This document shows, piece after piece, positions 1 to 4,937 of a stretch of 8,963 nt of DNA. The DNA comes from an uncultured Bacilli bacterium. GTDB lineage: Bacteria > Bacillota_I > Bacilli_A > RF39 > UBA660. The notes under the pieces are model-generated. The model was not told the origin of the DNA, made no database searches, and saw nothing but the letters and a program-made list of their open reading frames with translations. The stretch spans positions 1 to 8,963 of the forward strand of contig CANQHM010000050.1 in NCBI GenBank assembly GCA_947623845.1, given 5' to 3'. How positions within the stretch are numbered: the first letter of the stretch is position 1; every line of letters starts with the position of its first letter. A program made the translations under genes and the position numbers.

Positions 1-102
1 AAGAAATAAAAATAAACTAAGTTTTTTGCTTAGTCTACTTTGCGTTATTTAATTTTTAGCTGTGAATTGTAACAAAGAAATGCCAAGTAAAATTTATTCT
101 CC

Positions 103-132
103 TTGACTTAACTCTATCTAGATTGATATACT
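103..132 (+). promoter_or_regulatory. Promoter of the surface-protein gene
   Basis: A -35 element TTGACT (103-108) and a -10 element TATACT (127-132) are separated by 18 bases. The -10 is preceded by TGA (124-126), the extended -10 form TGn. Each hexamer matches the sigma-A consensus at 5 of 6 positions. Transcription would start near 139, about 60 bases before the chosen start codon. An overlapping TATAAT at 133-138 has no -35 at a usable distance. Confidence 0.65.
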
Positions 133-138
133 TATAAT

Positions 139-191
139 AAGAAAGGAAGATAGTTGTTTACGAAAGCAAACTATTTTAAAGAAAGGAAGAT
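139..191 (+). promoter_or_regulatory. Leader with duplicated ribosome-binding segment and small hairpin
   Basis: The 13-base segment AAGAAAGGAAGAT occurs at 139-151 and again at 179-191, 40 bases apart. Each copy contains a Shine-Dalgarno-like AAGGAAG. Between them, 151-159 can pair with 164-173 with one bulged A. The second copy serves the ATG at 199 with about 9 bases of spacing. The first copy sits just before a TTG at 154 that is in frame with the gene, but this would put 15 non-hydrophobic residues ahead of the signal peptide, so it is more likely a duplicated leader than a true start. Confidence 0.35.
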
Positions 192-198
192 TGATAAT

Positions 199-1308
199 AT
201 GAAAAAATTAAGATTAGTTGCAATTAGTTTAGTTCTTATGTTTGTAGCCGTTCTTGGTGTTAGAGCAGAAGTTACTTATCCAGAAGTAACAGATGCTACT
301 GCTACCAATAGTTCAAGTGCTGATGCCGAAATTGTAGGTACTAAAAGTTCTGTAGTTACGGTAACTGTTAATAGTGGTGAATGGAATTTACTTAATGATG
401 GTACAGGAGAAAGTGTATCAAGACCAGCAGGTTATACTTGGGTAGGTTTAAACTTTAAATGGGATTCTGCCGTAACTGATGTCAAAATTGATACTACTAA
501 TGAGACTTTAGATGTTACACATGCCTTTACTGAATATTTTGGATTTAATTTAGAAGAAGTAAAAGCTGCTGCCGCTAAAGGTGAAAACTTAACTAAAACA
601 TTTACTTTAACTTGGACAGAAGGATCTGAAAATGGAACATTAACTATTAATTTAGTAGTAGAACCTGCTAAAATTACAATGGTTGATAAATCAACCGTAC
701 CAACAAGCACTACTCCTGTATGGAATGAAACTATATATAATGAAACTGTAGAAGAACATACTCATGAAGTTGTAGTAGAAACTGATAGCAATGGGGAAGT
801 AGAAGTATACCCAGAAAATGCTTTAGAAGGGAAAGAAGTAGTTTTAACGGTAAAACCTAATGAAGGTTATGAATTAGCTACTTTAACTGTAACATACCTA
901 GATGGTGAAGAAGAGAAGACTGTTGAAGTAACAGATGATAAATTTGTAATGCCAGCAAATGATGTAAAAGTAGTTGCTACATTTAAAAAAATTGAAGTAG
1001 AAAAAGCTGATACTACCGAACTAGAAAAAGCTATAGCTGAAGCTGAAAAATACTTAGATGATAAAAAATATGATGCTAAAGAAGTTGAAGCATTAAGAAA
1101 AATCATTGAAGAAGCTAAAAGCTTAATCGGTGCCGATAAAGAAGGACAAGATACTGTTGATGGAATGGTTGATGTTCTAAAAGATGCTATGACTAAAGTT
1201 GCTAATACTGGTGATAATATCGTAAGTGTTGTTGTAACTGGTATGGTAAGCTTAGCAGTAATAGCTGGTGGAATTGTTTTAATAAGAAAAAATAAAGCCA
1301 ATAACTAA
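199..1308 (+). CDS. Secreted, C-terminally anchored surface protein
   Basis: This 369-residue protein looks like a cell-surface adhesin or structural protein; its ligand is unknown. Residues 1-23 are a signal peptide (MKK, hydrophobic core, likely cleavage after VRA). Residues 24-160 are Thr/Val-rich and probably beta-rich. Residues about 190-263 resemble the bacterial surface repeat family (YPENALEGKEV, NEGYEL, FVMPANDVKV), which forms small beta domains. Residues about 271-336 are a charged helical segment similar to FIVAR modules. The end has NTGD (336-339), a membrane helix (341-362) and the basic tail RKNKANN, the layout of a sortase sorting signal but without LPxTG (here VANTG). It may be wall-linked by a variant sortase or simply membrane-held. 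ATG 199 was chosen because it opens the signal peptide and has an AAAGGAAG site. It has its own promoter and terminator. Confidence 0.85.
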   Translation: MKKLRLVAISLVLMFVAVLGVRAEVTYPEVTDATATNSSSADAEIVGTKSSVVTVTVNSGEWNLLNDGTGESVSRPAGYTWVGLNFKWDSAVTDVKIDTTNETLDVTHAFTEYFGFNLEEVKAAAAKGENLTKTFTLTWTEGSENGTLTINLVVEPAKITMVDKSTVPTSTTPVWNETIYNETVEEHTHEVVVETDSNGEVEVYPENALEGKEVVLTVKPNEGYELATLTVTYLDGEEEKTVEVTDDKFVMPANDVKVVATFKKIEVEKADTTELEKAIAEAEKYLDDKKYDAKEVEALRKIIEEAKSLIGADKEGQDTVDGMVDVLKDAMTKVANTGDNIVSVVVTGMVSLAVIAGGIVLIRKNKANN

Positions 1309-1322
1309 TTAAATTAAAGTTT

Positions 1323-1352
1323 AAGATTCACATGAAAATGTGGATCTTTTTT
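1323..1352 (+). terminator. Rho-independent terminator
   Basis: AAGATTCACAT (1323-1333) pairs with ATGTGGATCTT (1338-1348), with a single T-G wobble and a GAAA tetraloop. A run of six T (1347-1352) overlaps the stem end. It lies 15 bases after the surface-protein stop codon and closes that transcript. Confidence 0.9.
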
Positions 1353-1407
1353 AGTGTAATAATAAAAAAATTAAAAATTTTTTAAATTTTACAGATTTTA
1401 TAGCATT

Positions 1408-1430
1408 TGGTACCTACCAGGTACCATTTT
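1408..1430 (+). other. Perfect 8-bp hairpin centred on GGTACC arms
   Basis: TGGTACCT (1408-1415) and AGGTACCA (1419-1426) form a perfect 8-bp stem around the loop ACC, followed by TTTT. It lies in the 188-base gap between the surface-protein terminator and the Rpn-family gene. The short T run makes it at best a weak second terminator. An operator or RNA leader element are alternatives. The rest of the gap is A/T runs. The best promoter guess for the downstream gene, TTGAAA (1473) to TATTTT (1496) with 17-bp spacing, is poor. Confidence 0.45.
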
Positions 1431-1540
1431 GGGTAAAAAACGCTTCTAATTTTTGAAATTTGTAGACAGATTTTGAAAATTTGCAATTTTACTTTTATTT
1501 TCGTTTGTTATATAGTTACTTTCACAAGGAGGAGAAATAT

Positions 1541-2434
1541 ATGAAAAACGAAGAAACAAAAGAAATAGTACCAATAACTAATGATAAAATGTTTTTTCAT
1601 ATTATGCATACACAAAAAGAGTATTTAACTAATTTAATTCATTATATAACTAAAATACCTTTAGAAGAATTAAAAAAATTAGAATATATAGATACTACTT
1701 TAAGTGAAAATAATAAAGAGAAAAAACATGAAAGAAGTGACATTGTTGTAAAAGCAGGTAATTACATAATTAACCTGGAAATGAACAAACATTATTATAA
1801 AGAATTAATCTTAAAAAACTTTAGTTACTTATGTTTACTAAATAATAGTGTCAATATGGAGGGAGAAGAATATGACCTCAATAAGAAATTTATTCAAATA
1901 AACTTTGATTGTTTTAATAATCATGGTAAAGATCTAAAAAATAAATATATATTAGAAGAGGGCATATATAAAGAGAAGTATCCGTTGCAGCGAATGGAAA
2001 TATATCATATAGTACTTGACTATTTGCAAAACAAAGAGTATACTGAAAGTGAAAATAATAAATTATTAGATTATTTAAAGATAATGTTACTACAAGATAA
2101 GACACAAATATTAGAAATTGGTAAAACAGATGAAATACTGAGAGGAGTAGGAGAAGAAATGATAAGATATAGTAAAGAAATACCATTAGGATATCGTGAT
2201 GTTGAATTAGAAGAAAGAATCCTTATGAACACCTATAAAAAGGAAGGCATAAGAGAGGGCGAAGAAAGAGGACTTATTAGAGGTAGAGCTGAAGGCAAAA
2301 CTGAAGGAGCTAATGATACCATAATAAAAATGTATAGTGGTGGCATAGGAAAAGAAGCAATAGCTAATGCCTTAAATATGCCTTTAGAGCAACTAGATGA
2401 AATCCTAAAAAGTAAAAATAATATGGCGATATAA
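1541..2434 (+). CDS. Rpn / PD-(D/E)XK nuclease family transposase-like protein
   Basis: This 297-residue protein belongs to the Rpn (recombination-promoting nuclease) / PD-(D/E)XK transposase-like family. Members are DNA endonucleases linked to RecA-independent recombination and, in E. coli, to toxicity and phage defence. The nuclease core is about residues 10-160. The putative catalytic elements are D67 (in ERSD) and E80-x-N82 (INLEMN), the family's usual replacement of the ExK lysine by a polar residue. The C-terminal half has a Gly-every-four-residues stretch (REG, ERG, IRG, AEG, TEG at about 238-256) and ends in an HTH-like segment (264-290), both typical of the family. The start is ATG 1541, not the upstream in-frame TTG at 1481, because AAGGAGGAG (1526-1534) is placed 6 bases before it. 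No insertion-sequence ends are visible, so self-mobility is unsupported. It contains an internal start and promoter (listed separately). Confidence 0.85.
   Translation: MKNEETKEIVPITNDKMFFHIMHTQKEYLTNLIHYITKIPLEELKKLEYIDTTLSENNKEKKHERSDIVVKAGNYIINLEMNKHYYKELILKNFSYLCLLNNSVNMEGEEYDLNKKFIQINFDCFNNHGKDLKNKYILEEGIYKEKYPLQRMEIYHIVLDYLQNKEYTESENNKLLDYLKIMLLQDKTQILEIGKTDEILRGVGEEMIRYSKEIPLGYRDVELEERILMNTYKKEGIREGEERGLIRGRAEGKTEGANDTIIKMYSGGIGKEAIANALNMPLEQLDEILKSKNNMAI
2016..2044 (+). promoter_or_regulatory. Putative promoter inside the Rpn gene
   Basis: TTGACT (2016-2021) and TATACT (2039-2044) are separated by exactly 17 bases. Both hexamers match the sigma-A consensus at 5 of 6 positions, and they are the same hexamers as in the surface-gene promoter at 103. 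A start near 2051 would give a transcript with about 108 bases of leader before the internal ATG at 2159. AT-rich DNA yields chance matches, but the fixed spacing together with the downstream ribosome site makes this one noteworthy. Confidence 0.5.
2159..2434 (+). CDS. Putative intragenic short Rpn product (RpnS-like, C-terminal 91 aa)
   Basis: The ATG at 2159 is codon 207 of the Rpn gene and is preceded by AGGAG (2149-2153) with 5 bases of spacing. A second AGGAG lies at 2143-2147. Starting here would give a 91-residue protein made only of the Gly-periodic linker and the HTH-like tail, without the nuclease core. In E. coli Rpn genes, a short C-terminal protein made from inside the same gene has been reported to bind and restrain the long nuclease; by analogy this product would be the antitoxin. 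The sequence shows the start signals and an upstream promoter-like element; expression and function are inference. Its boundaries match closely those of the separate 97-aa ORF just downstream. Confidence 0.5.
   Translation: MIRYSKEIPLGYRDVELEERILMNTYKKEGIREGEERGLIRGRAEGKTEGANDTIIKMYSGGIGKEAIANALNMPLEQLDEILKSKNNMAI
2181..2386 (+). repeat. Direct repeat copy 1 (206 bp identical)
   Basis: Bases 2181-2386 are identical to 2486-2691 by direct base-by-base reading (offset 305). After one mismatch (G2387 versus A2692), similarity continues for about 30 bases with scattered differences. The repeat covers the C-terminal coding region of the Rpn gene from PLGYRD to NMPL. Upstream of the repeat the sequences differ at once. 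Confidence 0.95.
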
Positions 2435-2439
2435 AAAAT

Positions 2440-2733
2440 ATGAGTAATTTAGATTTAAAAGAAGTAATATTATATGATGAGACATTACCATTAGGATATC
2501 GTGATGTTGAATTAGAAGAAAGAATCCTTATGAACACCTATAAAAAGGAAGGCATAAGAGAGGGCGAAGAAAGAGGACTTATTAGAGGTAGAGCTGAAGG
2601 CAAAACTGAAGGAGCTAATGATACCATAATAAAAATGTATAGTGGTGGCATAGGAAAAGAAGCAATAGCTAATGCCTTAAATATGCCTTTAAAGCAATTA
2701 GATGAAATCCTAAAGACCAAAGAAAATAATTAA
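2440..2733 (+). CDS. Stand-alone Rpn C-terminal domain protein (duplicate; possible antitoxin)
   Basis: This 97-residue ORF begins 5 bases after the Rpn stop codon. Residues 17-84 are identical to Rpn residues 215-282: the Gly-periodic stretch plus the HTH-like tail. The first 16 residues are different but alignable (KEVILYDETLP versus EEMIRYSKEIP). It has no nuclease core. No Shine-Dalgarno is visible before ATG 2440, so translation would depend on reinitiation after the upstream stop. Two readings are possible. It may be the remnant of a second Rpn gene whose 5' part was lost. Or it may be a dedicated separate version of the short Rpn antitoxin, since its extent matches the predicted internal product (91 aa). 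The intact frame over a fully duplicated domain is compatible with function but could simply reflect a recent event. Confidence 0.6.
   Translation: MSNLDLKEVILYDETLPLGYRDVELEERILMNTYKKEGIREGEERGLIRGRAEGKTEGANDTIIKMYSGGIGKEAIANALNMPLKQLDEILKTKENN
2486..2691 (+). repeat. Direct repeat copy 2 (206 bp identical)
   Basis: Second copy of the 2181-2386 segment, inside the 97-aa ORF. The bases between the copies (2387-2485) hold the 3' end of the Rpn gene and the unique start of the small ORF. Confidence 0.95.
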
Positions 2734-2787
2734 ATTTAGTACTGTCTATTACTAAAATAAATAATAATATACTTTTTCTTAAACATT

Positions 2788-2796
2788 TGATACAAT
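2788..2796 (+). promoter_or_regulatory. Extended -10 promoter of the glycosyltransferase gene
   Basis: TGA (2788-2790) immediately precedes TACAAT (2791-2796), an extended -10 element. No good -35 is present at 16-18 bases. Transcription would start near 2803, just ahead of the ribosome site at 2805-2812, giving a very short leader. This placement supports ATG 2818 over ATG 2803 as the start. Confidence 0.45.
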
Positions 2797-2817
2797 AATC
2801 TTATGGAAGTGAATAGT

Positions 2818-3771
2818 ATGAAAAAAGAAGTAATACTTTATATGGTAATACCTTGTTATAATGAAGAAGAAGTATTATTAGAAACTACTAAAAGATTAAA
2901 TGAAAAATATAATACTTTAATTAGTAATAAAGTAATATCTAAAAAGAGTAAAGTTTTATATGTTGATGATGGTTCTAAAGATAATACTTGGGAATTAATC
3001 GAAAATATTCATAATGCTAATAATACTTTTCTAGGTATTAAATTATCAAGAAATAGAGGGCATCAAAATGCTTTAGTAGCTGGTTTATTAACTGCTAAAG
3101 AATATGCTGATGTGGTAATTAGTATGGATGCGGATTTACAAGATGATATTAATGCAATAGATAAAATGTTAGATGAATACTACAAAGGTAATGAAGTAGT
3201 ATATGGTGTAAGAAGTAGTAGAAAGAAAGATTCTTGGTTTAAGAAAACTACCGCCCAAAGTTTTTATAAATTAATGAAAATAATGGGGGTTGATGTTATC
3301 TATAATCATGCAGATTTTAGATTAACTAGTAAAAGAGTATTAGATAGCTTTGAAAATTATAAAGAAGTTAATTTATTCTTAAGAGGAATATTTCCTTTAA
3401 TTGGTTATAAAAATAGTGTCGTTTATTATGAAAGAGATAAAAGATTTGCGGGAGAAAGTAAATACCCACTAAAGAAAATGTTATCTTTTGCTTGTGATGG
3501 TATAACCTCATTTAGTATTAAACCCTTAAGAATGATTCTATCCCTAGGATTAATTATCTTATTTATAAGTATTGCCATAATGATTTATTCTTTAGTAGTT
3601 AAAATAATGGGTAAAGTAGTACCTGGTTGGACATTTATTACAATATCTATTTGGTTTATTGGTGGTCTTCAAATGTTATCTATTGGTGTTATCGGCGAAT
3701 ACATTGGGAAGATCTATAATGAAACGAAACAAAGACCAAGATACTTTATCGAAAAAGAATTATTAAAATAA
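2818..3771 (+). CDS. Family 2 glycosyltransferase, GtrB/DPM1-like, with two membrane helices
   Basis: This 317-residue enzyme most likely transfers a sugar from a nucleotide-sugar to a polyprenyl-phosphate carrier at the inner face of the membrane, as in GtrB, ArnC and DPM1-like proteins; donor and product are unknown. The GT-A domain spans about residues 5-225: VIPCYNEEE (10-18), the nucleotide-binding VDDGSKDNT (49-57), the metal-binding DAD (104-106), HADFRL (164-169) and the acceptor-side RFAGESKYP (209-217). Two membrane helices follow at about 238-262 and 271-296, then RPRYF near the end, all typical of the subfamily in order and length. ATG 2818 was preferred to the in-frame ATG 2803 because GGAAGTGA (2805-2812) is spaced for it. 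The gene has its own promoter and terminator, and no partner flippase or acceptor-modifying transferase is visible here. Confidence 0.9.
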   Translation: MKKEVILYMVIPCYNEEEVLLETTKRLNEKYNTLISNKVISKKSKVLYVDDGSKDNTWELIENIHNANNTFLGIKLSRNRGHQNALVAGLLTAKEYADVVISMDADLQDDINAIDKMLDEYYKGNEVVYGVRSSRKKDSWFKKTTAQSFYKLMKIMGVDVIYNHADFRLTSKRVLDSFENYKEVNLFLRGIFPLIGYKNSVVYYERDKRFAGESKYPLKKMLSFACDGITSFSIKPLRMILSLGLIILFISIAIMIYSLVVKIMGKVVPGWTFITISIWFIGGLQMLSIGVIGEYIGKIYNETKQRPRYFIEKELLK

Positions 3772-3783
3772 TGTTATTTAGAG

Positions 3784-3807
3784 ATGCAACAATGGTTGCA
3801 TTTTTTT
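3784..3807 (+). terminator. Rho-independent terminator
   Basis: ATGCAAC (3784-3790) and GTTGCAT (3795-3801) form a perfect 7-bp stem with loop AATG, followed by T to 3807. It sits 12 bases after the glycosyltransferase stop and separates that gene from the nuclease-competence cluster. Confidence 0.92.
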
Positions 3808-3864
3808 AATGTTTAAAAATTTTTAAAAAAAATTTGCGTCAAAAAAAAGGAAATCAGCAAAAAA

Positions 3865-3893
3865 TTGTTAATATATATTATGAAAGGTAAAAT
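3865..3893 (+). promoter_or_regulatory. Probable promoter of the DUF1016-comE cluster
   Basis: TTGTTA (3865-3870) and TAAAAT (3888-3893) are separated by 17 bases, matching the consensus at 4 and 5 positions. Transcription from about 3900 would give a leader of about 113 bases before ATG 4013. No terminator was recognised from here to the end of comEC, so this may be the main promoter for everything through 8228 or 8782. Confidence 0.5.
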
Positions 3894-3919
3894 AGATGAA
3901 AACATTAATTTTTGCCTAA

Positions 3920-3955
3920 AATATTTGCAACACTTCCTCGTGTGTCGTAAATATT
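3920..3955 (+). other. Imperfect hairpin in the 5' leader
   Basis: AATATTT (3920-3926) pairs with AAATATT (3949-3955), and the inner ACAC (3930-3933) pairs with GTGT (3940-3943) around loop TTCCTC, with an unequal internal bulge. It lies in the predicted leader of the first DUF1016 gene. No known riboswitch is recognised; a regulatory or stabilising leader structure is the simplest idea. Confidence 0.35.
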
Positions 3956-3977
3956 AATAAAAAATTTAACAATTAAA

Positions 3978-4408
3978 GAAAATTCATTATTTAAAAAAAG
4001 GAGGATTAGAAAATGAATGGATTACAAACTAAAGAAGAACAAGAACTAGAAAACAAAATGTATTTAGAAATTAAAGACTTAATTGAAAGTAGTAAGAGAA
4101 AAGCTTATATAACAGTTAATACTATTTTACTAGATTTATATTGGCACATTGGGGAGAATATTGTTAATAACTTACAAAAAGGAGAGAAAAGAGCAAAGTA
4201 TGGTGAACATGTATTAAAAAATTTATCTATAAGATTAACAGAACAATATGGTAAAGGTTATTCTTTGCGTACTTTAAAATATGCCCGTCAATTTTATATG
4301 TGTTTTCAAATTGGGCAAGCACTGCTTGCCCAATTGAGTTGGACTCATTACATAGAACTTTTAAAAGTAAAAGATGAAAATATAAGGAATTTCTATATGC
4401 AAGAATGT
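3978..4408 (+). repeat. Tandem paralogous duplication, copy 1 (leader plus DUF1016 N-domain)
   Basis: The segment from GAAAATTCATTAT (3978) through codon 132 of the first DUF1016 gene is repeated at 4508-4937. The leaders match including the AGGAGG site, with one base length difference. The coding parts align without gaps, nearly identical for the first 75 residues and more divergent over residues 76-105. Past codon 132 the copies diverge. Confidence 0.85.
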
Positions 4409-4453
4409 ATAAGTAGTAAAGGGGATGTAAGAACTCTAAGAAGAATTAATTAA
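4013..4453 (+). CDS. Truncated DUF1016 (YhcG-type) N-terminal domain protein
   Basis: This 146-residue protein has only the DUF1016 N-terminal domain, which in full family members is helical and probably binds DNA or partners. It aligns without gaps to residues 1-132 of the complete copy at 4542. It then reads SKGDVRTLRRIN where the complete copy has SRWSYRELERMI, and stops exactly where the family's conserved W-S-x-R-E-L motif should lead into the nuclease half. The tryptophan and the whole PD-(D/E)XK domain are missing. It keeps a strong ribosome site (AAGGAGG, 3998-4004, 8 bases spacing) and an intact frame, so a short protein is probably made. It could be a decaying duplicate or a nuclease-free partner that binds the full-length protein; the sequence alone does not decide. 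It carries the perfect palindrome at 4309-4335. Confidence 0.7.
   Translation: MNGLQTKEEQELENKMYLEIKDLIESSKRKAYITVNTILLDLYWHIGENIVNNLQKGEKRAKYGEHVLKNLSIRLTEQYGKGYSLRTLKYARQFYMCFQIGQALLAQLSWTHYIELLKVKDENIRNFYMQECISSKGDVRTLRRIN
4309..4335 (+). repeat. Intragenic palindrome A (12-bp perfect stem)
   Basis: AATTGGGCAAGC (4309-4320) pairs perfectly with GCTTGCCCAATT (4324-4335) around loop ACT. It encodes IGQALLAQL in the truncated DUF1016 protein. Such a GC-rich stem is striking in this AT-rich DNA. The same codons of the second DUF1016 gene hold a palindrome with exchanged bases. Confidence 0.95.
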
Positions 4454-4478
4454 AAAAGTAGAAAAATACTAATTCTCA

Positions 4479-4504
4479 AATTAGGCAGCAGTGCTTGCCC
4501 AGTT
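4479..4504 (+). repeat. Intergenic palindrome B (degenerate copy)
   Basis: AATTAGGCAGCA followed by GTGCTTGCCCAGTT can fold into a similar hairpin with one mismatch, one wobble and a bulge. It is clearly alike in sequence to palindromes A and C but lies outside any supported gene, between the truncated and complete DUF1016 genes. It may mark a remnant of a third DUF1016 copy, or independent spread of the palindrome. Confidence 0.7.
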
Positions 4505-4507
4505 AGT

Positions 4508-4937
4508 GAAAATTCATTATAAAAAATAGGAGGGTTATAAAATGAATGGATTACAAACTAAAGAAGAACAAGAACTAGAAAATAAGATGTATTTAGAAAT
4601 TAAAGACTTAATTGAAAGTAGTAAAAGAAAAGCATATGTAACAGTTAATACTATCTTACTAGATTTATATTGGCATATTGGGGAGAATATCGTTAATAAT
4701 TTACAAAAAGGAGAAGAAAAAGCAAAATATGGGGAGCATATATTAAGAAATTTATCTATAAGATTAACAAGTACTTATGGAAGAAGTTTTTCTAAAAGTA
4801 ATTTGGAGTATATGAGAAGATTTTACTTAAGTTTTCCAATTGCCCAAGCAGTGCCTGGGCAATTGAGTTGGACACATTATCTAGAACTTTTAAAAGTAAA
4901 AAATGAAAATATACGAAATTTTTATATGCAAGAGTGC
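4508..4937 (+). repeat. Tandem paralogous duplication, copy 2
   Basis: Second copy of the leader and DUF1016 N-domain described for 3978-4408. Here the reading frame continues into a complete nuclease domain. The ribosome site AGGAGGG is at 4528-4534, 7 bases before ATG 4542. Confidence 0.85.

Noticed and set aside
16..34. Hairpin ACTAAG / CTTAGT with a T-rich loop near the window start
   Set aside because: Only 6 bp with no T run after it; cannot be distinguished from chance, and whatever gene precedes it is outside the window.
432..1301. Long reverse-strand open frames across the surface-protein gene
   Set aside because: They are low-complexity Ser/Thr/Val/Leu mirrors of the + strand codons, lack ribosome sites and known domains, and overlap a gene with clear signal peptide and anchor.
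1481..1540. Upstream TTG extension of the Rpn gene
   Set aside because: The extra 20 residues are Phe/Tyr-rich and unlike the family N-terminus, and AAGGAGGAG points to ATG 1541.
1914..2720. Reverse-strand open frames opposite the Rpn gene and its tail copy
   Set aside because: Shadow frames of the + strand coding pattern; no start signals and no recognisable domain.
1541..2734. Reading the Rpn region as an insertion sequence
   Set aside because: No terminal inverted repeats or target-site duplications are visible. The transposase name of the family reflects fold history rather than shown mobility.
2735..2756. Hairpin TTTAGTA / TACTAAA after the 97-aa ORF as a terminator
   Set aside because: The stem is A/T-rich with an 8-base loop and no T run follows, so terminator function is not supported.
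3880..3957. 25-codon ORF (MKGKIDENINF...) in the leader of the first DUF1016 gene
   Set aside because: No ribosome site precedes the ATG, it begins upstream of the predicted transcription start, and such short frames are common by chance.
4309..4865. Reading the three palindromes as a CRISPR array
   Set aside because: The repeats are irregularly spaced, two lie inside coding frames of paralogous genes, and there are no spacers of uniform length.
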